Shown here one piece after another: positions 26,403 through 35,464 of a stretch of DNA of 64,000 nt. Both the position numbers and the translations under genes were made by a program. The DNA comes from Mycobacterium mantenii (GTDB lineage: Bacteria > Actinomycetota > Actinomycetes > Mycobacteriales > Mycobacteriaceae), in contig NZ_AP022590.1 in assembly GCF_010731775.1 (NCBI RefSeq), forward strand, positions 806,001 to 870,000, in the 5' to 3' direction. The number at the start of each line of letters is the position of its first letter. Position 1 is the stretch's first letter. A model generated the notes under the pieces. That model was not told the origin of the DNA and did not search any database. It worked only from the letters and a program-made list of their open reading frames with translations.

Positions 26403-28571
26403 TCACCACCAGCCGGTGGCCTCGGCGATCTGGCGGCCCAATTCGGGTGCCATGGTCCGCACGTAGGTGGGGGTCAGGTGATGGGCGCCGTGATAGATCA
26501 GGATGTTTCCCTCGACCGGGCGGCACACGTCGGTGCGGCAGATCGCGTCCGACATGTCGAGCACCTTGAGCTGAGGGAACTGCGCGACGAAGTCGAGCGT
26601 CTGGTTGCGGTCGGAGAGCATGTCGGAGCGCTTGATCGCGCAGGACTGCGCGGTGCCGCCCCGTTTGGCAAGGCAGTCCGCCGGGTCGAACGGTTGGCCG
26701 TTCTTCACCAGCCACGGCGTGTCCCGCATGCCGAGAATGGGAATGTTGTTGTCGGACAACGTTTGCCAGATCCCGATGTAGGTGGCGGGCATCACGTCCC
26801 CGGGTTTGATGTTCCACGGCCGGGTGGTGGTGGTGAAGACGTAGTCGGGCCGGTCGGTGACCAGTTTGGTCATCGTCTGCTCCACCCACTCCCGGCACTG
26901 CGGGTATGCGGCGTTGTTGCCCATGATCAGCGGGACCTGCTCGGTCGACAGCGGGCAGCCCATCTTGAGGTACGTCACGACCTTGAAGTGGTGCAGCTTG
27001 CCCAGGATGTCCAGCGCGGGCAGCCAGTGCTCGGCGTGTGACCCACCCGCCAGCGCGACGGTCCGGTCGGCGGCCACATCGCCGTAGGTGCAGTTGACCA
27101 CCGTCGGGTTGACGAAGTCACTGATGCACCCGTCCCGGGTCGTGGCGGGCAGGTCTTGCTTGACCTCCAGGACCGAGGGCCGCATGGGCAACGCGGGCAC
27201 CCGCACGTGTTCGGTGAGGGCCCGCGCGCCGGGGTAGTCCTGCGGGTTGAGGACGCTGAGTTCCTTGCCGGCCGACCGCAGGACCGTGACGTGCTGACGC
27301 CAGGTGAACGAGGTCGCGGTCAGCGTCACGCCCAGCAGCACGACGGCCGATCCCAGCGCCATCGTCGGCCGGGCCAGGCGGGTGAACCGCGGAACGGTCG
27401 GCGCGGGCGCCGGTTTCGAGGATGCGCGGTAGCGCAGCGGATCCTCGACGAGCCGGTTGGTCAGATAGGCCAGCACCCCGGACACCAGCAGCAGCACCGC
27501 GCCCTCGACGAAGCTGGCGTGCTTGTGGCCGCTGTAGGACAGCCAAAAGATGAGCAACGGCCAGTGCCACAGGTATAGCGCGTACGCCATCGCGCCCAGC
27601 TCCACCAGCGGGCGCGTCGCCAACAGCCGATTGGGCAGCGGCAACCGGTCACCGCTGCCGCGACCGCCCTGCAGGTTGGCGCCGACGAGGATCATCAGCA
27701 TGGCGGCGCCGACCGGCACCAGGGCCCACGGGCCGGGGAACTGCTGCACGCCGTCGATCAGGGCCCCGCAGGACAGCACCGCGCCCAGCGCCACCGTGGC
27801 CAACACCGTGCGCAACCACATGGGCCAGTGGATGCGGGTCACCAGCGCGCCAACCAGCGCGCCCAGCAACAACTCCCAGCCCCGCGCGAAGCTGTCGTAG
27901 TAGGCGGCCGCCTGGTTGTGCTGGTGCGCGATGATCGCGTAGACGAACGACGCCACCGTCAACGCGGTCAGCACCCCCAGGAACAAGGTCCGCAGCCGGG
28001 CACCCAGCGGGCGCCGGAACAGGTAGGCGAGGCCGGCGATCAACACCAAAAAGCTGACGTAGAACTGGCCCTGCACCGACATCGACCAGATGTGCTGCAA
28101 CGGGCTGACGGCCTCGCCCGCCCGCAGGTAGTCCGACGCCGTGTTGGCCAGCTCCCAGTTCTGGTAGTAGCCGAGGCTGGCCAGGCTCTGGTCGGCGAAC
28201 GTCTCCCAACGCGTCTCGGGCTGAACCAGGATGGTCAGCACCGCGCAACCGGCCAGCACCACGACCAGGGCGGGAACCAGCCGTCGGATGAGCCGGATCA
28301 CCTCGGACACCGGCGACAGCGTCACGCCCGGGTTCAGGGCGGCGCGAATGACCTTGCCGCCGAAGAAGAATCCGGACAGCGCCAGGAACACGTCCACGCC
28401 GCCGGAGACCCGGCCGAACCAGATATGGAACACCGCGACCAGAGCAATCGCGATGCCGCGCAGGCCGTCCAGGTCGTAGCGATAGAACCCCTGGGACCCC
28501 GTTTTACGCATCCCCGCGCCGTCCGGATCGGCGGTGGCGTCCGGCGCAGGAGACGGTGACAGGGTCTGCAT
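26403..28571 (-). CDS. OafA/YrhL-type membrane acyltransferase with SGNH domain (Rv1565c-like)
   Basis: A 722-residue two-domain protein. Residues about 30-385 are an Acyltransferase_3 domain with multiple membrane helices (DLDGLRGIAIALVAVFH, FLALSGFFFGG). The C-terminal 280 residues form an external SGNH-like domain. Such enzymes O-acetylate or succinylate cell-envelope glycans or lipids. The SGNH block reads GGSH rather than GDSH, and the last block reads GAHHLT where D-x-x-H is usual, so the esterase-like dyad may be altered. The ATG 28571 has no obvious ribosome-binding site. It is preceded by a long inverted repeat that separates it from ripD. Confidence 0.92.
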   Translation of the reverse strand: MQTLSPSPAPDATADPDGAGMRKTGSQGFYRYDLDGLRGIAIALVAVFHIWFGRVSGGVDVFLALSGFFFGGKVIRAALNPGVTLSPVSEVIRLIRRLVPALVVVLAGCAVLTILVQPETRWETFADQSLASLGYYQNWELANTASDYLRAGEAVSPLQHIWSMSVQGQFYVSFLVLIAGLAYLFRRPLGARLRTLFLGVLTALTVASFVYAIIAHQHNQAAAYYDSFARGWELLLGALVGALVTRIHWPMWLRTVLATVALGAVLSCGALIDGVQQFPGPWALVPVGAAMLMILVGANLQGGRGSGDRLPLPNRLLATRPLVELGAMAYALYLWHWPLLIFWLSYSGHKHASFVEGAVLLLVSGVLAYLTNRLVEDPLRYRASSKPAPAPTVPRFTRLARPTMALGSAVVLLGVTLTATSFTWRQHVTVLRSAGKELSVLNPQDYPGARALTEHVRVPALPMRPSVLEVKQDLPATTRDGCISDFVNPTVVNCTYGDVAADRTVALAGGSHAEHWLPALDILGKLHHFKVVTYLKMGCPLSTEQVPLIMGNNAAYPQCREWVEQTMTKLVTDRPDYVFTTTTRPWNIKPGDVMPATYIGIWQTLSDNNIPILGMRDTPWLVKNGQPFDPADCLAKRGGTAQSCAIKRSDMLSDRNQTLDFVAQFPQLKVLDMSDAICRTDVCRPVEGNILIYHGAHHLTPTYVRTMAPELGRQIAEATGWW

Positions 28572-28594
28572 GATCGACAGTCAATTTACCGAAG

Positions 28595-28687
28595 ACCCGC
28601 CACCCGCTCCCGTCAGCTCGCGGCGGGGAGACGGCTCGACGGGTTGCCGAGCAGCCGCGCCGGGCGGCGGGGGAGCGAGTGGCGGGT
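28595..28687. repeat. Long inverted repeat between ripD and the acyltransferase
   Basis: Arms at 28595-28611 and 28671-28687 pair over 17 bp with one mismatch, enclosing 59 bases. They fill most of the 145-bp gap between the ripD stop and the acyltransferase start. On the minus-strand transcript this would be a very stable hairpin, usable as a processing site or attenuator. It lacks a U-tract. Confidence 0.6.
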
Positions 28688-28716
28688 GTGTCGGACGGCG
28701 GGAAAACGGCCGGGAG

Positions 28717-29574
28717 TTACCTGCCGATGCCGGCGGCGGTCGGCTGCAACGGCGACTGCTGGGTGGGCAGTTGCTGCACGGGCGCTTGCTGGAACGGCGA
28801 CTGCTGCAGCGGGGCCTGCTGCGTTGGTGCCTGCTGCAGCGGCGCCTGTTGGGTGGGGAGCTGTTGCGGCGTCTGCTGGTAGGGCGACTGTTGCAGCGGG
28901 GCTTGCTGCGTGGGTGCCTGCTGCAGTGGTGCCTGTTGGGTGGGGAGCTGTTGCGGCGTCTGCTGGTAGGGCGACTGTTGCAGCGGGGCTTGCTGCGTGG
29001 GTGCCTGCTGCAGTGGTGCCTGTTGGTTAGGGAGCTGCTGCGGCGCCTGCTGCAGCGGCGCCTGCTGCGCCGGCGCGGAGGCCCCCAGGACCCGGACCAT
29101 GTACGGCGTCATGCCGTTGGCGCGCACCGGCGAAACCTGCACGACGTCGCCGACCTCGAGCATCTGGTTGTTGCCCAGGTACATCGCGACGCTCTGGGTG
29201 CCCTCGGGACCGTAGAAGATCAGGTCACCCTTGCGGGCCTGCTGCGGCGTGATCTTCTGCCCGACCCGGTAGATCGCGCCCGACGACCGCGGCAGCTTGA
29301 TGCCGGCGCCGGCGTAGGCGTACTGCATCAGGCCCGAGGCGTCGAAACCCACGGTGTTGATGCCGGTGCCGGTGCCGCGGGTGGGCCCGTTGATGCCGCC
29401 ACCGGCCCAGGAGAACGGCACACCGCGCTGCGACAGACCGCGGGCGATCACCACGTCGGTGGCCTGCTGATAGTCCATCGACCTGGCGCCCGGGTCGGCG
29501 GTCGCGATGGTGGGAACCACCATCGGCGCCCCCAACAGGGCCAAACCGATCGCGAAGGCGTAGATGCGTTTCAT
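28717..29574 (-). CDS. ripD: Non-catalytic NlpC/P60 peptidoglycan-binding protein (RipD)
   Basis: A 285-residue exported protein. The signal peptide is at residues 1-26 (MKRIYAFAIGLALLGAPMVV...ATA). The NlpC/P60 domain spans about 35-165, but the catalytic Cys is Ala79 (GFDASGLM) and the His position is Ser128 (TQSVAMYLG). M. tuberculosis RipD (Rv1566c, 230 aa) has the same losses and binds peptidoglycan without cutting it. The C-terminal 115 residues are a Gln/Pro-rich tail with three 29-residue repeats, longer than in M. tuberculosis. The start is ATG 29574, with GGAAAGG eight bases upstream; an earlier GTG at 29610 would spoil the signal peptide. Confidence 0.95.
   Translation of the reverse strand: MKRIYAFAIGLALLGAPMVVPTIATADPGARSMDYQQATDVVIARGLSQRGVPFSWAGGGINGPTRGTGTGINTVGFDASGLMQYAYAGAGIKLPRSSGAIYRVGQKITPQQARKGDLIFYGPEGTQSVAMYLGNNQMLEVGDVVQVSPVRANGMTPYMVRVLGASAPAQQAPLQQAPQQLPNQQAPLQQAPTQQAPLQQSPYQQTPQQLPTQQAPLQQAPTQQAPLQQSPYQQTPQQLPTQQAPLQQAPTQQAPLQQSPFQQAPVQQLPTQQSPLQPTAAGIGR
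28760..29050 (-). repeat. 87-bp tandem repeats in the ripD tail
   Basis: The segment encodes units of the form QLPTQQAPLQQAP-TQQAPLQQSPYQQTPQ. The GGTGCCTG landmark recurs at 28826, 28913 and 29000, exactly 87 bp apart (29 codons). Flanking partial units add more QQAP and QQSP motifs. Such repeats change copy number easily, so tail length may vary between strains. Confidence 0.85.
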
Positions 29575-29588
29575 GTTTCTGGCCTTTC

Positions 29589-29736
29589 CCTGGCCTCTCC
29601 AGGCGCTCAATGGGCCTCGGCGCGGTGACCTCGCGCGTCCGCCCCCGGTTCATGGCCGGGCGAAGGCCTCCACGCTGGGGCACAACGCCGTCCATGGCAC
29701 ATGCGAGGTGAATCAGCGGTCAGCCGCTGTATTCAC
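29589..29736 (-). promoter_or_regulatory. Structured 5' leader of ripD (340-base gap)
   Basis: The 340 bases between ripD and the upstream gene hold no convincing reading frame but several inverted repeats. At 29708-29736 a 12-bp stem (GTGAATCAGCGG with its complement, TCAG loop, one bulged T) is followed in the transcript by CCCGG/CCGGG arms at 29644-29660. A 7-bp long-range pair joins 29703-29709 to 29628-29634 and is partly exclusive with the first stem. A hairpin CCTGG/CCAGG at 29589-29603 lies just before the ribosome-binding site. This is a candidate cis-regulatory RNA; c-di-AMP (ydaO) riboswitches precede cell-wall hydrolase genes in actinobacteria, but I cannot confirm that consensus here. 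Confidence 0.4.
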
Positions 29737-29914
29737 ATCAGTCACACAAGCCACTTTGACAACAGAACTTGTTAGCCGCCAGGGCCGCGCGAGATTTTTT
29801 GTCGTACCGTGACCGGACGGTGACTGGCGCGCCGAATCCCGTATGCGCAGTTGTGATTTCGGTCTCAGTCGGCTACGAAATCGCACGTCCGCCAGGGCGG
29901 CGGCAGCGGTGCGT

Positions 29915-30382
29915 TCAGAGCAGCCAATAGCGTTCGCTGAACATGGTCAGCATCGAGCCGGCCACCGAGCTGACCATGACCAGCGCCAGCGCCAGCACCG
30001 GCCAGAAGGACATGTACCAGCCCTTCAGCAGGGAAACGACCGGTCCGATGATGGCGGCGGTCATGGCCGCACCGATGCCGCCCCACACCACCGGGTGGAT
30101 GTACAGGTCCAGGCCGTAGGGGACCGGCCCGCAGGTTTCGTCTTCGCAGACGTTCGCCAGGAAGCCGAAAAGCCGCGTCGGCCAGGTCGTCGCCGTGGCC
30201 AGCACCGCCAGCAGGATCAGCAGCGCGACGGTGCAGGCGATGTCCCAGGGCGCCACCCGCACCCGAATCACCCGGGGCGCCTCGTCGTCGTACTCCACCA
30301 GCGGATAGTGCGTGTCCCTGGACCAGCCGGGCCCCGCCTCGGGTCCCGGTGCTGCGCTGTCGGACTGCTGCGGCGGGGCCAT
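29915..30382 (-). CDS. Hypothetical membrane protein (Rv1567c-like)
   Basis: A 155-residue protein with three or four hydrophobic segments (about 47-67, 97-120 and 124-147) and a cytosolic-looking N-terminus rich in Pro, Ser and acidic residues. The loop VCEDETCGPVPYG contains two cysteines that may be outside the membrane. It occupies the Rv1567c position between ripD and bioA. No enzymatic motif is seen. The ATG 30382 is 62 bp from the divergent bioA start. Confidence 0.75.
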   Translation of the reverse strand: MAPPQQSDSAAPGPEAGPGWSRDTHYPLVEYDDEAPRVIRVRVAPWDIACTVALLILLAVLATATTWPTRLFGFLANVCEDETCGPVPYGLDLYIHPVVWGGIGAAMTAAIIGPVVSLLKGWYMSFWPVLALALVMVSSVAGSMLTMFSERYWLL

Positions 30383-30397
30383 GATGTCCCATGCTTC

Positions 30398-30436
30398 CCG
30401 ACGTCGGAGTTTTGCGCGAATCGGCTGCTTTACCCT
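30398..30436 (+). promoter_or_regulatory. bioA promoter region
   Basis: A TANNNT -10 box TACCCT lies at 30431-30436, eight bases before the bioA ATG, with no Shine-Dalgarno sequence, suggesting a leaderless transcript. A 10-bp perfect palindrome CCGACGTCGG lies at 30398-30407, near the -35 region. It could serve as an operator, but which regulator would use it is unknown. Confidence 0.4.
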
Positions 30437-30444
30437 CGATCACT

Positions 30445-31749
30445 ATGCCAGCGGCCAAGGCCGGGCTGACGCCCGAGCAGATCAGCGCGATCGACGCCGC
30501 GCACCTGTGGCATCCCTACAGCACCATCGGCGCCGAATCCGTCGCCCCCGTGGTGGCGGTCGGCGCCCGCGGCGCCTGGCTCACCCTGGTCCGCGACGGC
30601 AAGCCCATCGAGGCGCTCGACGCCATGAGCTCCTGGTGGACCGCGATCCACGGGCACGGCCACCCGGTGTTGGACGCGGCCCTGTCCGCGCAGCTCGGCG
30701 TGATGAACCACGTCATGTTCGGCGGGTTGACCCACGAACCGGCGGCGCGGCTGGCCCAACTGCTGGTGGACATCACCCCGGCGGGGCTGGAGACGGTGTT
30801 TTTCAGCGACTCCGGATCGGTGTCGGTCGAGGTGGCCGTCAAGATGGCGCTGCAGTACTGGCGCAGCCGCGGGCGGCCCGGCAAGCACCGGCTGATGACC
30901 TGGCGCGGCGGCTACCACGGCGACACCTTCACGCCGATGAGCGTCTGCGACCCCGACGGCGGCATGCACTCGCTGTGGGCCGACATCCTGGCCCGGCAGG
31001 TGTTCGCGCCGCAGGTGCCCCGCGACTACGACCCCGGCTACAGCGCGGCGTTCGAGGAACAGCTGGCCCGGCACGCCGCCGAGCTGGCCGCGGTCATCGT
31101 CGAGCCCGTCGTCCAGGGCGCCGGCGGCATGCGCTTCCACGACCCGCGATACCTGCGCGACCTGCGCGACATCTGCCGGCGCCACGAGGTGCTGCTGATT
31201 TTCGACGAGATCGCCACCGGCTTCGGCCGCACCGGCGAGCTGTTCGCCGCCGACCACGCCGGCGTGAGCCCGGACATCATGTGCGTCGGCAAGGCGCTGA
31301 CCGGGGGATACCTCACCCTGGCCGCCACCTTGTGCACGACCGGCATCGCCCACACCATCAGCTCCGGTGAGGCCGGAGCGCTGATGCACGGCCCCACGTT
31401 CATGGCCAACGCGCTGGCCTGCGCGGTGTCGGTGGCCAGCGTGGAGGTCCTGCTCGGCCAGGACTGGCGCTCGCGGGTCGCCGAGATCGGCGCCGGCCTG
31501 GCGGCCGGGCTCGAGCCGGCCCGGGCACTGCCCGGCGTGAGCGACGTGCGGGTGTGCGGCGCGATCGGTGTCATCGAATGCGAACGCCCGGTCGACCTGG
31601 CCGTCGCCACTCCGGCGGCACTGGATCACGGCGTCTGGCTGCGCCCGTTTCGCAACCTGGTCTACGCGATGCCGCCCTACATCTGCACGCCCGCTGAGAT
31701 CTCGCAGATCACCTCGGCGATGGTGCAGGTCGCCCGCCTCGTAGGCTGA
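30445..31749 (+). CDS. bioA: Adenosylmethionine-8-amino-7-oxononanoate aminotransferase
   Basis: A 434-residue class III aminotransferase that converts KAPA to DAPA with SAM as amino donor in biotin synthesis. It is closely similar to M. tuberculosis BioA (437 aa). The active-site WHPYS motif is near residue 22, SWW at 61-63, and the PLP Lys is K283 in GKALTGG. The start is ATG 30445 by homology ([12 protein letters not shown]); the open frame extends back to 30391 without support. bioF follows after 6 bp. Confidence 0.97.
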   Translation: MPAAKAGLTPEQISAIDAAHLWHPYSTIGAESVAPVVAVGARGAWLTLVRDGKPIEALDAMSSWWTAIHGHGHPVLDAALSAQLGVMNHVMFGGLTHEPAARLAQLLVDITPAGLETVFFSDSGSVSVEVAVKMALQYWRSRGRPGKHRLMTWRGGYHGDTFTPMSVCDPDGGMHSLWADILARQVFAPQVPRDYDPGYSAAFEEQLARHAAELAAVIVEPVVQGAGGMRFHDPRYLRDLRDICRRHEVLLIFDEIATGFGRTGELFAADHAGVSPDIMCVGKALTGGYLTLAATLCTTGIAHTISSGEAGALMHGPTFMANALACAVSVASVEVLLGQDWRSRVAEIGAGLAAGLEPARALPGVSDVRVCGAIGVIECERPVDLAVATPAALDHGVWLRPFRNLVYAMPPYICTPAEISQITSAMVQVARLVG

Positions 31750-31755
31750 TCGCCC

Positions 31756-32901
31756 ATGAGGGCACCGATCGAGACGTCTCCGCTGGCGTGGCTGGAAGCG
31801 GTGGAACGGCAGCGCCGCGAGGCCGGGCTGCGCCGCTCACTGCGGCCGCGTCCCGCCGTCGCCACCGAGCTGGACCTGGCCTCCAACGACTACCTCGGCC
31901 TGTCACAACACCCGGACGTGATCGACGGCGGGGTCGCCGCGCTGCGTATGTGGGGCGCCGGGGCGACCGGGTCCCGACTGGTCACCGGCGACACCGAGTT
32001 GCACCAGCAGTTCGAGTCCGAGCTGGCCGAGTACGTCGGCGCGGCCTCGGGGCTGCTGTTCTCCTCCGGCTACGCGGCCAACCTGGGGGTCGTCGTCGGC
32101 CTGTCGGGCCGGGGTGCGCTGCTGGTCTCCGACGAGTACTCGCACGCCTCGCTGGTGGACGCATGCCGGCTGTCGCGGGCGCGGGTGGCGGTCACGCCGC
32201 ATCGCGACGTCGGTGCCGTCGAGGCGGCGCTGCGGGCGCGCGACGAGGAGCGCGCGGTCGTCCTCACCGAGTCGGTGTTCAGCACCGACGGCGCGCTGGC
32301 ACCGCTGCAGGAATTGCACGAGGTGTGCCGTCGGCACCGCGCCCTGCTCATTGTCGACGAGGCGCACGGTCTGGGGGTGCGCGGCGGCGGGCGCGGGCTC
32401 CTGCACGAGGCCGGGCTGGCCGGCGCACCCGACGTGGTCATGACCACCACGCTGTCAAAGGCGCTGGGCAGTCAGGGCGGTGCGGTGCTCGGGCCGGCCT
32501 CGGTGCGGGCGCATCTCATCGACGCCGCGCGCACGTTCATCTTCGACACCGGCCTGGCCCCGGCGGCGGTGGGCGCCGCGCGGGCCGCGCTGACCGTGCT
32601 GCGGGCCGAGCCCCGGCGGGCAGACGCGGTGTTGCGCCACGCCGCCAGCCTGGCCGAGGCCTGCGGCGTGCCCGAAACGCCGCAGTCGGCGGTGGTCTCG
32701 GTGATCCTGGGCGACCCGGACATGGCGGTGGCCGCCGCGACGGCCTGCCTGGACGCCGGTGTGCGGGTGGGCTGCTTCCGGCCCCCGACCGTGCCCGCCG
32801 GGACGTCGCGGCTGCGGCTGACGGCGCGCGCGTCGCTGGACGGCGCCGAGCTGGAGGTCGCGCGCCGGGTGCTGACCGATGTGCTCGCCCGGCTTGGTTG
32901 A
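31756..32901 (+). CDS. bioF: 8-amino-7-oxononanoate synthase
   Basis: A 381-residue PLP enzyme of the alpha-oxoamine synthase family that joins pimeloyl thioester and alanine to give KAPA. The family blocks SNDYLGLSQHP, GSRLVTGDTELHQQFE, DEAHGLGVRG and the PLP-binding Lys K235 (TTTLSKALGSQGG) are all present. It is orthologous to Rv1569 bioF1. It lies 6 bp after bioA and 9 bp before bioD in a biotin operon. Confidence 0.97.
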   Translation: MRAPIETSPLAWLEAVERQRREAGLRRSLRPRPAVATELDLASNDYLGLSQHPDVIDGGVAALRMWGAGATGSRLVTGDTELHQQFESELAEYVGAASGLLFSSGYAANLGVVVGLSGRGALLVSDEYSHASLVDACRLSRARVAVTPHRDVGAVEAALRARDEERAVVLTESVFSTDGALAPLQELHEVCRRHRALLIVDEAHGLGVRGGGRGLLHEAGLAGAPDVVMTTTLSKALGSQGGAVLGPASVRAHLIDAARTFIFDTGLAPAAVGAARAALTVLRAEPRRADAVLRHAASLAEACGVPETPQSAVVSVILGDPDMAVAAATACLDAGVRVGCFRPPTVPAGTSRLRLTARASLDGAELEVARRVLTDVLARLG

Positions 32902-32910
32902 GGCACGCCG

Positions 32911-33591
32911 GTGACGGTTCTCGTCGTCACCGGCACCGACACCGGGGTCGGCAAGACGGTCGTCACCGCGGCGCTGGCCTGTCACGCCCGTCAGGCCGGT
33001 ATCGACGTGGCGGTGTGTAAACCCGTCCAGACCGGCACCGACGACGGTGACGACGACCTCGCCGAGGTGGCCCGGCTGTCCGGGGTGACCGAGCTGGCCG
33101 GGCTAGGCCGATATCCGCAGCCGCTGGCGCCGGTGGCCGCCGCGGAGGTGGCCGGAATGCCGCTGCCCACCCGCGAGCAGCTGCTGGCGCTCATCGGGGA
33201 GCTGGACCGGCCGGGGCGACTGACGCTGGTCGAGGGCGCCGGGGGACTGCTGGTCGAACTCGGCGAGAACGGTGTCACCGCACGCGATCTCGCCGCCGCG
33301 CTGGCCGCCGAAGTCCTGGTCGTGGTTAGTCCGTCGTTGGGTACCCTCAACCACACCGCGCTTACCCTGGAATCGCTTGCCGTGCAATGGGTTTCGTGTG
33401 CAGGACTGGTCATCGGCAGCTGGCCCCGGCGGCCGGGGGTGGTGGAGACGACGAATCGATCCGCGCTGGCCCGGCTCGCCGCGGTGCGCGCCGCGCTGCC
33501 GGCCGGGGCGGCGTCGCTGGGCGCCGCCGAGTTCGCGACGCTGTGTGCCCAGGCATTCGACCGCGACTGGGTCGCCTCGCTGGTCGGCTGA
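32911..33591 (+). CDS. bioD: Dethiobiotin synthetase
   Basis: A 226-residue ATP-dependent carboxylase that makes dethiobiotin from DAPA. The P-loop is GTDTGVGKT at residues 8-16, followed by KPVQTG, the substrate-binding block [11 protein letters not shown] and the later switch region. The start is GTG 32911, and the stop overlaps the next ATG by one base (TGATG). Length and order match Rv1570. Confidence 0.97.
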   Translation: MTVLVVTGTDTGVGKTVVTAALACHARQAGIDVAVCKPVQTGTDDGDDDLAEVARLSGVTELAGLGRYPQPLAPVAAAEVAGMPLPTREQLLALIGELDRPGRLTLVEGAGGLLVELGENGVTARDLAAALAAEVLVVVSPSLGTLNHTALTLESLAVQWVSCAGLVIGSWPRRPGVVETTNRSALARLAAVRAALPAGAASLGAAEFATLCAQAFDRDWVASLVG

Positions 33592-34103
33592 TGGTCCACT
33601 CCATCGAGCTGGTCTTCGACCGCGACACCGAGGCGGCGATCCGGGGCATCTGGAAAGCGTTGGCCGCGGCCGGAATTCCCAGTCAGGCACCGGCCAGCCG
33701 GCCCCACGTGACGCTGGCCGTGGCCGAAGGCATCGCCGCCGACGTCGACGAACTGCTGAGCCCGGTGAGCGAGCGGCTGCCGCTGCGCTGCCTCCTCGGT
33801 GCGCCGGTGCTGTTCGGCCGCGCCAGCCCGGTTTTCGCGCGGCTGGTGGTGCCGACCGGCGAGCTGTTGGCGCTGCACGCCCAGGTGCATCGCGTGTGCG
33901 GCCCGCATTTTATCCCGGGCCCGATGCCCAACAGCCTGCCTGGTCAGTGGACCGCGCACGTCACGATGGCGCGGCGCGTCGGCGGCGCCCAACTCGGTCG
34001 GGCGCTGCGCATCGCGGGCCGGCCAGCCCAGATCGACGGCAGCTTCGCGGGCTTGCGCCGTTGGGACGGCAACAAGAAGGTCGAGCACCCGATCGCGGGT
34101 TAG
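33591..34103 (+). CDS. 2H phosphoesterase/2'-5' RNA ligase-like protein (Rv1571-like)
   Basis: A 170-residue protein with the two H-x-T motifs of the 2H phosphoesterase superfamily: H39-V-T41 (RPHVTLAV) and H123-V-T125 (TAHVTMAR), about 80 residues apart as expected. Family members open cyclic phosphodiesters or ligate 2'-5' RNA ends. A link to biotin synthesis is not known, but the gene is coupled to bioD by a one-base overlap, as in M. tuberculosis. Its stop overlaps the stop of the convergent membrane-protein gene. Confidence 0.9.
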   Translation: MVHSIELVFDRDTEAAIRGIWKALAAAGIPSQAPASRPHVTLAVAEGIAADVDELLSPVSERLPLRCLLGAPVLFGRASPVFARLVVPTGELLALHAQVHRVCGPHFIPGPMPNSLPGQWTAHVTMARRVGGAQLGRALRIAGRPAQIDGSFAGLRRWDGNKKVEHPIAG

Positions 34104-35464
34104 CCCCCGAAGAGCAGATACAAGCCGGTGAAGGTGTAGCCGACCATCACCAGCATCATCGTCAGCTGCCCGGTGAGCTGATGGCCGGCGGGCAGCAACC
34201 GCAGGGCTTTGTCGTGGGCCGCGATCACCGCGACGATGTGCCCGGTGACCACGCAGGTCACCTTGACCGCGGCCAGCACGGGCGGATGCATGGACAAGAT
34301 GTAGGCGACGTGCAGATGTGCCAGGCCGAGCAGGTTCCACCCGTGGCCGAACGGGTCGGCCAGCGCGAACACCGCCTGCTGGCCGCGCTCCACCAGGTAG
34401 GACAGGTAGTGCGCGAAGATGTAGCCCACCACGATCGGTATCAGCGAATGTGCCATCTCGCCGGGCAATGCGCGGCGCTGCTCGGGGCTGACGCCTCCAG
34501 TCGCGCGGGCCGCGAGTGAAAAGGTTACTGCCACAACGCCAATGAAGACCATCAGGCCGACGGTGCGCAGCGCCGACGAGGCCGCCGCCGGGGGCGCGCC
34601 GAATTCGCGGGCGAGCTGATCGGAGAACCCGCGCCACGTCGGCGACGACGAGAAACTGTCGAAGGCCGTTGACCCGAGCAGCACCGCCAGCAGCAGCACG
34701 AGGCCCGGCCGCACCGGCAGCGACGGCAGATGGTCGAGCGGGTTTCCGGCCACGATCTTCCCGGTCTGCGGGTTGCGTCGAAACGGCGAGAGCCGGGACA
34801 CGGCCATGCTGTACACGCCGAACGGATCGGCGCGGGCCAGCCAGCGCTGTCCGCACAGCCACGCGCCGACCAGCATCAGCACGGCGTAGCCGGCTATCCA
34901 TGTCCTGACCCAGGGCAGTGCCGCTGGGTTCGGGCTGGCCAGCTCCATCCAGACGAAGGCGAACAGTCCCGCCGCGGCGGGCCGATAGCCCCAGCCTTCG
35001 GGGTAGGACAGCCGTGGCCGGCCGAGCTGCTCCGGGGTGATGCGCCGCAACAGCAGATAGAGCGTGCGCATCGGCGAAATCACCCGCCACACCGGCCCGA
35101 TCACCAGCGACAGCGCCACCAGCCCCACCCAGAGCAGCACGTAGAACGCGCCGAGCAGCGCGTTGGACTCCGATTGGGGACCCCAGATTCCGGCGGCCAC
35201 CGCCCACGCCGCAACCGCCAGGGCCAGCGCGGCGGCCGACCAGCGGGTCACCCGGGAGTCGACGAACGTCGTCAGGGCGGTCGGCAGGGGCCGGCCCGGC
35301 TTGAGCGGATCAAACCGGGCCCGCCGCCAGGCGAACGCCACCAGGGCGAACGTGAATGTCAGTGCCCAGGCCGCCCCGACCATCGCGTAGGCGTAGGGCA
35401 CCGGAAGGTCACCCGACCCACCGAGCCCGTGCGCGAGCACCACCGCCGCGGCGGCGGAGCTCAC
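34100..35464 (-). CDS. Large polytopic membrane protein of unknown function
   Basis: A 454-residue protein with about ten hydrophobic segments, no signal-peptidase site and no family I can name. His-bearing segments such as GYIFAHYLSYLVE, DPFGHGWNLLGLAHLHVAY, SMHPP and VTGHIVAV cluster in the C-terminal third and could hold a metal or haem. It is the last gene of a three-gene minus-strand cassette: the GTG start at 35464 overlaps the stop of the cupredoxin-like lipoprotein (GTGA). In M. tuberculosis the phiRv1 prophage region occupies this interval. I infer joint function with the two upstream genes. Confidence 0.8.
   Translation of the reverse strand: MSSAAAAVVLAHGLGGSGDLPVPYAYAMVGAAWALTFTFALVAFAWRRARFDPLKPGRPLPTALTTFVDSRVTRWSAAALALAVAAWAVAAGIWGPQSESNALLGAFYVLLWVGLVALSLVIGPVWRVISPMRTLYLLLRRITPEQLGRPRLSYPEGWGYRPAAAGLFAFVWMELASPNPAALPWVRTWIAGYAVLMLVGAWLCGQRWLARADPFGVYSMAVSRLSPFRRNPQTGKIVAGNPLDHLPSLPVRPGLVLLLAVLLGSTAFDSFSSSPTWRGFSDQLAREFGAPPAAASSALRTVGLMVFIGVVAVTFSLAARATGGVSPEQRRALPGEMAHSLIPIVVGYIFAHYLSYLVERGQQAVFALADPFGHGWNLLGLAHLHVAYILSMHPPVLAAVKVTCVVTGHIVAVIAAHDKALRLLPAGHQLTGQLTMMLVMVGYTFTGLYLLFGG

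Noticed and set aside
28760..29050. Regular repeats that could look like a CRISPR array
   Set aside because: The repeat is in frame, encodes Gln/Pro-rich protein and has no unique spacers; no cas genes are present.
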